A DNA stretch of 64,000 nt from Prostheceraeus crozeri (Eukaryota; Platyhelminthes; Polycladida; Euryleptidae): the NCBI GenBank assembly GCA_907163375.1, contig CAJQUW010005335.1, positions 124,001 through 188,000 on the forward strand, in the 5' to 3' direction. The notes under the pieces are model-generated. The model saw only the letters and a list, made by a program, of their open reading frames with translations. It had not been told where the DNA came from and ran no database searches. Each line of letters starts with the position of its first letter. Within the stretch, counting starts at the first letter, position 1. The position numbers and the translations under genes are program-made. Below, piece after piece: positions 1 to 13,189 of this stretch.

Positions 1-2390
1 ATTTTTCCTAACAAAGTTGCTACTTTATTACTTAATTATGTAACAAACATGATTCAAGGTTTTCAGTGAATCTATGTAATTTCTGTATTGCAACAGAAAA
101 CTGAAATCCTGTAGTTAATACTCAAAGTTGTTTTAACCTGAGTTCTACTTTCATTCATCTTTAAAAAGGGATTTCAGAATTCATGGATTTACCTGAGGTG
201 CGTCACACAAACTTGCGTTACACCAAATAATAACCACCTTATCAACCAAGACATTTGAACGAATGTTAGTTAATTAATTTGATTGACTTGTATTCCGAGC
301 TCGAAAAATATTTGAAATAATTAGATAAATTCTGTGTTCGCATCGCATATTGTTTTTTTTCGATAGACGATGAATCTCAGAAGCCCTATTTATCGATTAA
401 AGTATTTTGCTGAATTAATTTGCGATCCCTGCTTTCAATTGTATTCAACAATTCTATTTGTGACTTGTACTTTTTGCTTTGTTGACATTTGAAGATAATA
501 AGATAATAACATAATGAAGATGAGAGTCTCTACTCCTCATACTGAGAGTTTGGACGGTGCTGACTTATCCAGATGTTAGTTGGAGCGCTGTTGCACTTCT
601 AGTCGCATGTCCTTCTTGCCGACTTCCACTGATACTCCTGAGGTTCGACCTCTAGACCAAAAGGTTGCTAGGCCAGTCACTTGCTCAATGTGCCACGAAG
701 ACCACGGCATATGAAACTTGTTTACCAACTTATGAGTGCATTTCTCTTGCTTGATTGTTCAAAAATTTCAACATACTGTTTATTTTCATTTCTACACAGT
801 CTGTGATTCGAATGTATTATGCAGTATATTCTTTTTTCATGTAAATTGCAAATATTTTCATTCCCAGCATCTATTAATGCATGACACTTGTCTGTTTTCT
901 CAAAATCATCGATGTCAACTTGCAACAGTTCATCTTAACATTATTCTTAAAATCTGAATTTCTGAGAGCTGGAATGATGTTTTCACACTTGAGTTTGAAA
1001 TTTTTTGACTTATATTTACAAGTCATAAGATACTTAACCTGCTAGAAGGATGTTTAATCCTCGACAATCCTATTTGCGTGGGAAGGCAAACAGTGAAAAT
1101 CTCAGATCTCTCTCTGGAACCTGAGCTTCATCATACCATTCCATTGATCAATGTTTGCTTCAGTTTGAACTCTTCGTAGTATCTTCATAAAATGTTTTCT
1201 TATCGATCATGATATAACGCTACTAAATGTCTTTTAAGTTCAGCGATGAAAATAACGTGCTAGTACCTACAGAGTTTTACAAATGACATCAAAGAGGTTG
1301 CTTCATCTTTTATGAGCTTACGAACTTTCATTTCATGGAGAGAAAATTCTCGTTGCAAATTTTGTGACATTGTTAATTAAAAAATAGAGAATTTGGTCAA
1401 ATCATATAATTTGATTGTTGAAATTCGTAGAAACTCGTTCTGCTTGACAAGTATTCTATTTCTCGTTAACATTAAGACTATGAGGAAGTTGATTAATTCA
1501 ATATTTGTTAATTCGTCAGTTACTCAGAAGCCTCTTCCTTAGCCGAACGTACAATCTCTCATTTGTGCCATCGTTCGAAAACTTAGAAGTCTTATCTAAT
1601 TAGGAGGTAGATCTACTTATCTGCTTGCTTGTTGTGACATAGCGAAGGCTAATGGCTTCATGGGATGAAGTGACAGCTAATTTGCCTTCTTTTATGCGAA
1701 TTTCAGATATACACCAAAAGTTCACACGTATTCACTATGCATTCATGCAGTCGTTAATATTACGATCCAATTTTATCTCAGGAAAGGGCACGAATCTAAA
1801 ATCCAAGATTTGTGGATTTGAAGGGTTTGCGTGTCATCAAAAATTCCCAAATATATTATTTTCCCATGTAATCACTCATTTTCTTGAATGTCAATCGATG
1901 TAATACTATATTATTGTATTCGTACATGAACATTTATTAATCTGCATTTATTCTTGTAGCTTCACAATAGTATTAAAACAGAAAAATGAATTTCATTACT
2001 ATTTGAATGCAGTTTGTAGGACAGCGTAGGAGTTTTTTTAGGTGAAGCAGTCTGTTATTACTCTGTCAATGTAATTTCATGTTGGCATTAAACATGGTTG
2101 CAATTATGACCCCAATCTACATGCAATTGGCAACGTTGTCCATATGCGTGAATGCTGAGGTCGATAGAGTCAAATATTGCTCACGTCAAAATTTGGTGGC
2201 AAAATTCAAACAGGAAATATCTCAAATTTTGTGATAAAGTGATAAAGATAGTTTAAATAAGTGTCCTGATAATTTTTGAGCGGTGGAATAACATATCTGG
2301 TCAATATTTGAAAATACCGGGAATCGCCCAGGAATTCGAAGCTTGAAATCTGGTTGCCACCCTGTATATATATATGTACATAGATACAGA
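1..2390. other. AT-rich non-coding stretch
   Basis: No convincing coding region, RNA gene or complete repeat was seen. Open frames here are short and of low complexity. Near 2,360-2,374 the sequence ends in a CCACCCTGTATA motif of the kind found at termini of many animal DNA transposons, but no partner end was found, so it is not called as an element. Confidence 0.5.
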
Positions 2391-4077
2391 CAGAGTTGGA
2401 AAAGTCGGAATTGGAATTAATTCCGATCCGGAATTAATTCCATTTTTAGTCGGAATAGGAATTGGAATTGACGATATTTAAATCTACTGGGATTGGAATT
2501 GGAATTGACCTTGATAAACCTCAATTCTACTTTTTCGACAGACCTGTGATAAATCTATTTGTTCAAAAATTGAAATCACAGTACTCGGCCGCTGTGTTAA
2601 CTGCTTGCAGAGATAAGAGAGAGAGAGATAGATCGACAGAGGTAGTTTCATTCTATTGTCGAATAAAGGGAATTTTTTGTGACTTCGATGGGCCTACAGC
2701 CCCGGACCATGTTATTTCAGCGATTAAGCAGACAATGAGAAGACAATCATCTTTGTTCAGCCTGTTATTTAGTTATTTATCAAGCAAGATAATTAATCAA
2801 GATAAAGCAATTGTTGAATTTAGTTCTTGATAGGATAAGCACAAAAATTGGAGATTAACTTAATTGTTGTACACACGAAAAACAATTGGTTTGGAAAGAG
2901 GAAAATTAACACTCCATTGAAGGGCAGCAACCCTGTCAGTTCAAATCATAATATAGACAGTGTCAACAAATTATTCTAATAATTAATTATTCAATTACAT
3001 GAACAATTATTCAACTTCCAATCACAATAATTAGCAATACTAATTTTTAAGACTATAGTTATATAGATGAGATGCGCAACAATAAAAGAATAACTTTACA
3101 CTTATAGTTCACTTCTAAATGTTGAATTCACTTCAAGTCGATCGGACTCACTTATACCAAAATAATATCATAAATATCAGTGTCACTTCTACCGTCAATC
3201 TTCAATCGCGCTCGCTGAGATGTGTTGCCGTATACGCTGCTGTGTTGTTGTTCGCTGGCAGGCAGTTGTTGTTGTTACTTCTGTAGTTAAGTTGCACCGC
3301 GAGAGCCCGGAGTTCTTCTAACAGCTACTGAAGATGTCGTATGTGTTGTTGTTGCTAGTTGTTGTTGTGTCAATTTCTCATCGTTTCTAATTTACACAAA
3401 TTTTTGAGACTTGACGATAAAGCCACTCTTCATTCTTTTGAAAATTGAAAGAGTTTCCTTTAATCACTGCTTGACCCGACCACATTTCGTTCTTATCACG
3501 GAACTTTTAATCTCCTTTTTTTAAAATGGACCATTAATCAGTTTTCATGATATGATTTTTATTGTCGCTTTTTCTTTCATCAACAATCACGTTATTCGCA
3601 CACTGAATTTCTTCTGTCAGTTTGTTAATAGATTTATTCGCATCTAATCTCATCTCATCTCTCTCTCTCTCTCTCAGCGCTTGATTCTTTGCTGACCGTT
3701 AACTTTCTTTTCTTTTTTTCACGAGATTGAATATCTCGTTTACGAAACGAAAATGGTGTAGGCTGACCGGTTACATATATACATGTACACAAGAAATATG
3801 AACTATGAACATGAAAACGCACATAGGAACGACGCAGGGAACGGCACACAGGAACAACGAGGATAGGATAAGGGCACATGGGTTAGACTGAAACGAACAA
3901 ACGTTAGATACATTAACATAAGACACTATACGCGACATGCACTTATCGGAATTGAATCTTATTATGGAATTGGAATTGAATTGAACTGTTTCGACTGGAA
4001 TTGGATTTGGAATTTAAAATTCTGCTCCGGAATTGGAATTGGATTTAAAAAATTTCAGTGGAATTTTTCCAGCTCTG
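2391..4077. mobile_element. Non-autonomous hAT-like DNA transposon
   Basis: The left end reads CAGAGTTGGAAAAG and the right end, read inward, CAGAGCTGGAAAAA, so the termini are inverted repeats beginning with CAG as in the hAT superfamily. The flanks are gatacaga and gatataga, an 8-bp target site duplication with one mismatch, which is the hAT length. Both subterminal regions are rich in GGAATT-type motifs (2,408-2,500 and 3,945-4,045), which could be transposase-binding or simple amplified motifs. The interior has a GTT-rich stretch (about 3,240-3,370) and a TC microsatellite (3,657-3,675) and no transposase frame. It would have depended on an autonomous relative. Confidence 0.75.
3657..3675. 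repeat. (TC)n microsatellite
   Basis: A short run of TC dinucleotides inside the hAT-like element. Confidence 0.8.
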
Positions 4078-4189
4078 GATATAGATACTATTCGCCATTG
4101 ACCAGTAAGAACTTTATTGACTTCGACCAGAGAAACTTTTATTGACCTTGTCTTCTAAGATTGATAAGAAAGTACATATATATATATAT

Positions 4190-4265
4190 AATAAAAGTTA
4201 TAAGTTCTTCAATACGTAACTATAAGTACTTATAGTTACGTATTGAAGAACTTTTAACTTTTATT
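4190..4265. repeat. Near-perfect 76-bp hairpin
   Basis: Positions 4,202-4,253 form a perfect 52-bp palindrome with no loop. After one mismatch at 4,201/4,254, pairing continues for 11 more bases on each side (4,190-4,200 with 4,255-4,265). It abuts a TA run on the left. It could be a tiny MITE that inserted at TA or a palindrome formed by replication slippage. No gene is involved. Confidence 0.8.
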
Positions 4266-4328
4266 ATGTTTATATTTAATAGCTCTATTTAATAATATTG
4301 AGCACTTTGATAACCATTTCTTCAATCA

Positions 4329-4340
4329 AAAAAAAATATG

Positions 4341-4374
<34 letters not shown>
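4329..4374. repeat. (TA)n(TG)n microsatellite
   Basis: A compound dinucleotide run: alternating TA followed by TG repeats. Confidence 0.85.
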
Positions 4375-7300
4375 CACTCCGTTGCATGGGATGTTAACAA
4401 TATTACCTTGGACAGACTGGGGACTAACTCAAGAATAGGTTGACGCTCCATAGACATACACCAAACATCCTGCTCAAGCCCAACAACGAGTCAGTAAACA
4501 TAGCTGTCTGTGCGAAGGACCATCCCGTCAAGTTCAAGGCTATGCCGTTTTTTCAGTTTTCTTGAAATGCCACTAGACAAATAAGAGAGGCAAAAGAAAG
4601 CTATCTTATTTTCAAATTCAAACCTTTGTTGAGCTCTTTCTCATTTCTATAGACATTTTGGTAATTTTATCGTCAGCTGTCGAATAGAGTAAGTAGCCTA
4701 TATTAAGCAAAGTAGCAACGCAGCATTTATTAAATCCCCAATGTGTATACTGCTTCGATTTCATTAAATGAACTTGATTTGAGACCCGCTACCACATGTG
4801 AGTTATACAAATTTTTGCATTTCTGGAGAAATGTACCCGAATTTGAATGATTATGATGGCAATACAGAAGAAAGGCATTTTACAAATCCTCCATGTCCTC
4901 CATCCTTCATGACAACCTTGGGAAAGTAATATAGTTTGTTAAATTAACAATGCGATGGATTGCCACTACTTTAATTCTAATACTTACTAATTCTAATTTC
5001 ACACTCCTAGATATATTTCAAACATTGCACCACTAACTTCTATGATGAATTGAATATTTTTGCTTAGACTAAAAATAAAGCACTATCTTAAAAAAAAAAT
5101 CTCATAATGGAATGAAACATGCTTGAAGAGAAAATATAGCACTACTTTCAAATGGCAAACATGCTTTAAATCAGATAGTGCTATATTCTCATACTTAAAG
5201 AAAATATCCTCGTATTAAGGCATTTGAAATAAGTACTGTCTAATACCTATTGATCAGTGAAAGCTTTCTACAATAAGTTCAATAAAATGAGATGACAATG
5301 CATGTTAGAAAAACCTTGGTGCAGAATTTTAATGTTAGAATGATTTATGGTCACACTACTGATATCAATAAGGCTACTTCCTCTCTTTACATGAAAAAAA
5401 ATTATGCCTATGTTCCCTGAAAACTGCGTGCATTCTGTCAAAGTAAAGTGAGTGAGCCAAAATTCATCGACCACGTGTTGTGAAATTCAATTTGTTGTGC
5501 TATGAAATAGTGCGGTCGCTGGTTTTGAAAAGCCTTTATCTTCATTTGTTTAAGTTCATTATCTTTTCTTTGTTCTTCAACATGTCGAATGGCTTGATCG
5601 ATCGAATGATGCAGGATAGAGAAGCAAGCACTTGGGAAATTGGTTTTTGAATATTCTGACTGGAATGCTCGTCGAATGCTGTCGTCACCCTACTTATCCG
5701 CTCAGATGTTGAGTTCAGGAAAGTTCAGTGACAGAGAAGGAATTCGCAAAAATAAGTCATGTTTACTATTCAACAATATCGTGTTTCGTACCATAATCAA
5801 AGCGACTCCTATTTGTGTTTCAACTGCTTTGTTTGCATTGTTGTCAGCAGACTGACTTCCTGATTACTCCAAATCACAGAGGAAAAGTCAATGAGTGGAA
5901 AATCAATCAACATCCACATTAACTTCACTTTTCTTTTGTTATTCGCGCTCCAAAATTGTCCTCTCGATAGTCCGTCCAATTGTCCAGCCAATGTATATTT
6001 TAACCCGCCACAAATTGCAATAGTTTCAAGACTGGGTTTATCTTGTAGAGAAAAAAATCCCTTATCAGCATATCAAAAATCTAGGAAAATCTAGTTAGTG
6101 GAACACATTGAACTTCCCACTTGAAGTCACGAGTCTGTTCGAAATTTAAATACACGCTTACTCCAATGAAGTCGCAGAGACAGATCTGTATAAAATGAAG
6201 CGTTGTAGCTTTGTCTCACTAACTGCACATACCTTCCACATGACTCTCACCAATATCAGCTATGTTTTCTGGATTATGTCCTTTCAAGCGGCTAGATTTC
6301 TCAGTAGCTAGTTCAACAATACCTGAAACTGTCTGCAGATGCAAGCGGATGCAGATTCCTACAAGTTAAGCCACAAATTTGCGAGTTGTACCATGAATAA
6401 ACGACTACTTTCTGCACCTACCGTCTTGTGAAAACGCACAGCTGTTCAAGCCGCTAGGTCGAAAACGCGCTGATGCACCCTTGTCTTGTAGATAACTTTC
6501 CTATGTACCTGTAGGGTGGAAGTTAGGACACAATTTTTTTCATTTTTTCCATCAATAAGCGTAGCATTTTGCAAATACTGTCACGTGAATATGTATAGAA
6601 ATTTAAGCATCTCTATCAAAAACACACTCCGCACACTTATAATCTAATACAAATTCTGAAGTACCTGCAGATGTAAATTGATGCAAATTTGCCTATGGCA
6701 AGGGAAAAATCGGAGTGTATTTCTATTACTGAAACATCCATCATAAAATTACTTCAGTACGAAAACGCACAGACTGGTCGTATTTGAATCAAATTACGGC
6801 TTCTGCAAGAGAAATCTGAACAGACTAAGAGGATTATGACATGTGCAAACTCAATTTTCATCTAGAGACTTAAGCGTCTATGCGTTTTCATGAGAGAGTG
6901 GTTGCTGAAGAGGATGTTTTGGTGATAGAAATACACTCCGAAAAAAATCCACCCAAGGCGCGAAACCACACTGGTGAGATCAGTGCTCCGATTCGGCCCG
7001 AATTCGGACCGATTGCCTTCAATATAGTCATCAAACTCGAAAATTTACAAGTGAATTAATACTAAAAGCTTATCTGTTAGCTATATATATGTATATATAG
7101 TCTATATTGGCTTGCAACAAACATCTCGTTGGAGAAAAGAGCGAGGAGACTGACAACAACATTTTCCAGAAAATCACATCAAACTTTCTCATGCATTCAG
7201 ACATTCTGTGTGGATCCGGTCAAGTAATGGTGAATCCGATCTGCGCTCTTCTGAAATGCGAGCGTCAAGTGTGCCTTCAGCAATCTTCCTGACGTTACTG

Positions 7301-8120
7301 AAAAGCATCGAAGTGCGAAACATCGAATCCAAACTATTGCTGCTCTTGGTCGACCTCATAGAAGCACAGTCAGAACTAACATTCTAGCAGTATCACTAAT
7401 CCATGGAGGTGTGCACAGATGGACTGTTAGTTGGTCTTGGCTGCTGCATATATGTATTTAGAGAGCCAATTATCGATTGATTATCATTGATTGAGGACCC
7501 ATTAAGAACATGCTCTTAACTGTAACATATTTTCAATAACAATAGGTCCTTTAACAATTCGATGCACCGTGTCGTTTGAGCTACTAAATAAAAGAAGGTT
7601 TCCTTGTGCATAATATAAGGTGCAAGCAATCTTTTGAATTTTTTCTGTTCTCAAGCGAGGCCTGCTCAGTACGAACCTTTCGCTGCCAAAGCGCTTCTGA
7701 TCAATCGTAAAGAAAGAAGATCGTAAGCTTCCTAAGGCCGGAGACACAGGATCAGCCATAAAGTCACAAATGGCATTCCTATGCATGCACTTCAATTATA
7801 GCTGGTTCTTAGAATAATTAGCAAGGCGTAAGTCATCAGCCATGCGCCGCCTTCAATCACACTGCCTCACGGAAAAGCCATCAGTAATGGCCTATAGCTT
7901 AAGCATTACGGCTTACGGCTTATGGATGGATCGTGGAATATATCTTATGACTCATCTTGCGCGCCTCCGGCCAAAAGTGTAATTCAAAGATAAATGCATG
8001 ATCAATAATGCGCTTGTTTTTGTTTCTAGATGCACATGAAGCGGCCGATTACATTTCGATAATTTGCGAAATAAAGCTGGCCTTCTGAAAGTACTGGAGC
8101 ATGATGCCATTGCTTCAATA
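4375..8120. other. AT-rich non-coding stretch
   Basis: No coding region or complete mobile element could be supported. A small imperfect inverted repeat lies at about 5,127-5,200 (a tatagcact core and its complement flanking about 35 bp). Open frames in this stretch show no recognisable domain and have no splice-compatible context that I could defend. Confidence 0.45.
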
Positions 8121-8345
8121 CAGGGGTCGGCAACCTTCTGCCCGCGGCTCTATTTCAAACTTGCCTACCCCGTGCGACTCACGAAGAGTACAGCAATTTG
8201 CTTACTTCTCCGTTTTCCACCCTCTTCCACGTTGATCGGAATCATATGGATGGTGCTTTCTGATAGTGCGCCTCCCCCTCTGCTGATCACATATTATTGC
8301 TGGATTTCGGTGCAGAGCTCAGAGATCATCGGACACGACCTCTGA
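8121..8345 (+). mobile_element. hAT-type transposon end fragment
   Basis: The stretch starts CAGGGGTCGGCAACC followed by TTCTGCCCGCGGCTC, which closely matches the terminal consensus of a widespread hAT (Charlie-like) group of animal transposons. No opposite terminus or transposase frame is seen downstream. This is therefore one end of a decayed or internally deleted copy, and its right limit is an estimate. Confidence 0.5.
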
Positions 8346-8715
8346 CCATGTTTTCCTTGTTCTTAGTGGCAACCTCTTAGACCGCTTTCACGCAGAATAA
8401 GGCGTCTTCCATCTTCCATGTCACTTGCCTTTTTGCACATTCTTCATAAGGCGTGATGAGAGGATTTTCATCTGCCGTCTTCCGCCTTACATCGCCCATC
8501 TTCCATCTTCCACGGACCACAATGGCAATCCATTTCCGATACAGTCATAGCTATTTTTACTATTAACCGTTGCTATGACTACTGTCTCAGCTCTTATCTT
8601 CCTCATCTTTGTCCTCGTCTGACATGGTGAGCAAAGAGCTGTTTTTCTGACACACAGCTTCTCTTCGCAAATCACAGTTCCCTACATCTTCTCTCAGACG
8701 TCACTTCACGTTGTT

Positions 8716-8946
8716 CTAATTTTGGAACAGTCTCGCGTCTGATTCCTGATGGCTGATGGAGATGAACTTCATCGAGTTATTTTCGTCTCTTCTCACAATG
8801 TGTCTAGACCACAGTAACTTTCCTCTTCGCAGAACATCGGAAATTCCTTCTAGCTTCAGCTTCCTCCTTAGACCTTCACTCCGTTGTCCATCGATAAACC
8901 ACACATCACACTTTCTTTTATCCAGTGCTTTTTCTGTTCTTTCCAT
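8716..8946 (-). pseudogene. LINE reverse transcriptase 3' remnant
   Basis: The minus-strand frame contains LRRKLKLEGISDVLRRGKLLW followed by SRHIVRRDENNSMKF. This matches the block beyond the reverse transcriptase domain in many animal non-LTR retrotransposons, where the usual pattern is DVLRRGRLRWFGHVVR. Only the tail of the protein is present. Its sequence differs from the neighbouring LINE tail, so it is a separate, older insertion or a second family. No endonuclease or catalytic reverse transcriptase motif remains. Confidence 0.5.
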
Positions 8947-9132
8947 CTTAATGTTCGGATAGTCTGAGCTGCAAACAGTATTCGCTTCATTAGTTCAGTG
9001 AATTGCTTTCAAAAGTCAATGAAGATCCGTTTTGTCATGATTACTGCTTCTGCGGTTGCTGCTCGCGAGAAGGTTGAACTTGATCCAATGGCCCGTGGGA
9101 TGATTGAGGTTGCCGACACCTGCTTCAGTCCA

Positions 9133-9948
9133 TCATACGTTTAACGTCCCCTTTTCCGCCGTTGGCTGGGTTGGACGGTTCCCTCCGATGGCAGTTCTCC
9201 ATCTTCCACGATCCTTGCAGAGATCCTCGCAGAGACCCAATCTCCTGCAATCCCCACGAACAGTTTCTTCCCAGGTGGTACGAGGTCGACCTCTGATCTT
9301 CCGTCCTGGTATTTCGATCTTCCACACCTTCTTTACCCAATCTTCATGTGGCTTCCGAACTACATGGCCATACCATCGCAGTCGCCTTCTTCTCATGGCT
9401 TCTTCTACTCCAACCAAGTCAAGCCTTTGGAGGAGCTCTTCGCTGGAGATTCGATCTCGAAGGGAAACACCACAAAGCCACCTGACCATTCTTCTTTCGG
9501 CTCTTACCATCTTCATTTTGTTTTCTGTCTTCATGGCCCATGTCTCACTGCCGTACAACATTCTGCTCCTCACACAGGCTTCGTAAACCTTCCCCTTCAT
9601 CCAGAGAGGTGTCCCTCTTGAAGCCAGGAATGGTAACAGCTCGTGGAATCGCTTCCAGCCACAACGTATGCGCGTAGACACAGCTGCATCCGCACCACCA
9701 CCGCCATCCAACATGTCCCCAAGATAGCAGAACCTGTTCACCACTTCGTAACGCTGCCCTGCCACATCCACTTCTATTCCGTCACCCATCTTCGTTGCTG
9801 ATGATATGTCACCTTTACATCGTTTGCATGCAAATCCCCTTGCGGTAGCTGATGTTATGCGTCCTTTCACGCCACTACATCTCTTGTGTATCCATCTACC
9901 GCAGTCCGTGCATCTTATGGAATTTGCACCAACTCCTTTGTTGCACAC
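9133..9948 (-). pseudogene. LINE reverse transcriptase C-terminal fragment with zinc finger
   Basis: The 271-residue minus-strand frame covers the end of a non-LTR retrotransposon polyprotein. Residues about 2-43 hold a PHD-like Cys/His cluster (CNKGVG, IRCTDCGRWIHKRCSG, FACKRC), a module known in several animal LINE families beside the reverse transcriptase. It is followed by FCYLGDMLDGGGG, the thumb-region block, then VYEACVRSRMLYGSETWAM and RRRRLRWYGHVVRKP, the conserved tail. The frame has no ATG at its start (GTG) and the catalytic YADD-containing part is absent, so the copy is 5' truncated near 9,950. The 3' end lies somewhere between 9,000 and 9,130. Family placement within the LINEs is left open. 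Confidence 0.75.
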
Positions 9949-10799
9949 ACCACATTAGATGAACACTTCATCAGTAGATGAAGGAATTACTTTTTGGTTG
10001 AAATAGGAAGACCAACATACAAGGCCACTACCCAATCTACCAGTTTATATTTTGAGTTGAAAGAAATTTGATTTTATGATTAGTTAAATTTAGTCATCGA
10101 ATTTTGAATTTCACCTCTTGTCGTTGACGTTAGCATAAGATTGATGCTAGTTTCATACTAGCTGGTTCGGAATGACAAATGTGTACAAGTATGATAGTTT
10201 CTTAGATAATGCAAACATTCTCAATTGCGCCATGAACTGTCCTTCAGTAGTGTCTTTCAGTAAACACTCATTCGGTTTCAAATTGTAGATCGACAATTTC
10301 AGGAATTCAACTGTTGATACAGACAAAATAAACTCAATAGTTTTCGTAAAACACGAATGCTTCATTTCGAATTGAGAGCATTTTTTACCTCAGTATCACG
10401 AGAAAGAAATTTTCTTCATCTCAAGCATGTTGATGATTTGTTTACGTGAGCTTAAGGCGTTAGATAAGTTCATTCGATACTCATATGTCCAATTTGCATG
10501 TGTACCCATACATTCTGTTTCTGATAGTGATCTGAGGTGATGAAGCGTTTGCTGGGGAAGTACTATAGTACATTCGTGCTCTTTGGAAGAAAACAGTTGA
10601 TGTATTTAAACTGTAAGGCTGCAACTTCAAAACTCTTGTGCGTTGATTTGATATGCATGAAGTAAGACGAAATAGCATCACTTGGGTGTATGGGATAGGC
10701 AGACGTATTTTATTATAGCGCACAGAAATGAGTGAGCACATATACCAGATTACACATTTCAATGCCTTTGGCTTTCACGAGCTCCAAATGATATTTCTG

Positions 10800-10926
10800 T
10801 GCGCATTGTTCGTGGCACCTTCATACAAAATGGTTTACCAGCAGGGGAATCGAACCCAGTCCTCGAATTCCCAGCGCGGCAGGAAGGTCACCAAGACAAG
10901 CGATGCACACCCTCCACGATCAGCCT
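10800..10926 (-). repeat. Possible tRNA-derived SINE or tRNA relic
   Basis: On the minus strand a GGGTTCGATTCCC motif (about 10,846-10,858) matches the T-loop/B-box of RNA polymerase III tRNA promoters, and a GC-rich tRNA-like head precedes it (to about 10,926). I could not fold a complete cloverleaf, so an intact tRNA gene is unlikely. A SINE head or tRNA pseudogene is the better reading. Confidence 0.35.
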
Positions 10927-10929
10927 AGG

Positions 10930-13188
10930 AACAAATATAGCATTGTAATTCAATGATTCTGTTTTCACGAGATTGAAGATTTATTTATGTGCCTTGAAAA
11001 ATGTTGAATTATTCTGTTTTCGATTTTCCGACGTCGCTCAGAAAACACTAAAGCATCGTAATCGCGATTTGGCAGCATAAATTGAGATAAGAGCTTTGAA
11101 AGAAAGTGTTCAGAAAAAAATTTCACATCTTAAATATCTGAAATGATGTATTTTTACTGATTCCAATACGCATCTCTTAGCCTAAATGTGGTAGTTCATG
11201 TCATTCATTGTATGCAAACCTGGAGGCGTAGTGGGAGTGCGGGGTTTCCAATTTTCCAGGATTTAAAGCACTTAAAAATTCTGGAGATCAGTTACAGAAT
11301 CATCTCTTATTTTCACTTCAATCAGGGAAGTGATTAAATTTCGCAAGGAGATTCACTAATTGATTTTCAGTTGAGTTAGAATGACTTCGTCACTCACTCA
11401 AGAGTGATGAAATCACTTGAAATCTTCCTCGAGTTGTTTCTAATCAGTTCAATTATACAGCCTATCCTTCAAAAATAGTGTTTTCTAAACTCTTGATGTT
11501 TCTTTAATTTGATGCAGTCTTTTTTTGGCATGAGACTATTATTAATGTATGATTACAATCACACTTATGAACATCATGTACAAAGTAAGATATTTTGAGA
11601 TTATTAAGAGTAAAACAATTGAATAATAATTAATTTAAAATGACAACAGAAACCATTGCTTCTGGAAGATTTAATTTATTCCCATATTTCGCCTACACAT
11701 GCCGCATGAAAAGATATGAAGATAATCTTATACATTCGTGCGGATTTCAAAGCTCAAGGAAACGATGTAAATTTGCTCCTTCGGTTTTTGCTGTAGTCGT
11801 TTTTTTGCTTTTGATGTGGAAATTTTTAGAGAATTGAGGATTGGATGTAATTGCCGATCTATTCGCTTCGCGAAGTCGTTCTACCTCTTAAATTGACCTG
11901 CATTTACCTCAAGAATGAACAGCATTATAGAAAAGTGCCATTTTTCGGAACCGCCTTGACAGAGTTCCTTCGTTTAGTACATTTTTCATAAAAATCAGTA
12001 TAATTTCTTAACGGCAGCAGGTTAAGGGTCGAAATATAACTTTTTGTGGATTGTATGAAGTATTTTTTGAGACTTGAGCATGTGAGACTGAATCAAAATA
12101 TAAATCTGACAAACAAAGTTGGTCGATTTTTTCCCGAATGTTGAAACCATGCAATGTATTTATTCATACATTTTTAACTTATGATTGACTCGACCTGGTT
12201 TGTGTGTGTGGAAGCTAAATTAGTCCTCCGAAGAGCTACCAAAATTATGAGAACTTATGAGAATCCCAGATCAGTCTCCGCAAGGAGTGTACGATTTGTT
12301 TTGATTTCTAGTACAAATTTGCTTCGATGAGGGATGGGGAGGATTCTGTTGCATTCTTAATACAATTATTGACGGTATTTATTGATATCAAAGAATGAAG
12401 ACATTCGAACAGTTCAAGGTTGTTGAACTTATCTCGCGAGGTTGCCATATAAGGGAATAAAACTTGAGAAATTATCGAGAATTGGCAGCAGCTTTGAAAA
12501 ACTTGAACGCTTCTCATCGGACATGTTGTTTAATTCAGTTAAGAAGAAAACTTCTTTTAATTTTTTTAATCAAAATAGATCGGCGAAGTAAGTGCTATTT
12601 TTCATCTTCTATTCTATGAAATAGATAAAAAATGAATTTCGAGATTAATTATTTGCGCTGATAACATCTGGACAGCAGAATTGAGTTTGAAGCCTGAATA
12701 CCCACGGCACACAATCAACTTTTCAACAGATATTAGCCTCCTTGTTGAAAGCGAATTAGGTCAATTGTAGTAAAATAAATGATTATCAACACTTACTATC
12801 AAAAACCTTTTTCAAAGTGCACATGAGAATAGTAGTTGCAATAATATTGCTTTGGAAATAGAGCCGAATACGCAGTGGACAGTGGCTGCTTTGTTTTTCT
12901 TCAAAACCTATTTTCCCTGGCTATTTTTTTCCTTTTGAGCTCTGGAAACCCGGGGCCATCCAGGGAGCCCCTTCTGATTTCAATGTTTCTTAATGTTTCA
13001 AAGATTTGATCGTTCCCAAAATTACTGAGAGCACAGCTGGCGCATGCTCGCTCCCACTGGTGGTATCAGGTTTTGCCAACTCGATCATCTTATTATTGTA
13101 AATAGAAGTTTTGAATTAAATTATACTTTCAAAAAAAAATTTTGTGTATCTGTCGGAAATTGTTGGTAGGAAAACGTCGACAGACAAT
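10930..13188. other. AT-rich non-coding stretch
   Basis: Nothing beyond short chance frames and AT-rich simple sequence was recognised here. Confidence 0.45.
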
Positions 13189-13189
13189 A

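Noticed and set aside
7502-7795. 97-residue minus-strand frame
   Set aside because: No recognisable domain and no supporting context.
10846-10858. Functional tRNA gene
   Set aside because: Only the B-box is convincing; acceptor and anticodon arms could not be paired.
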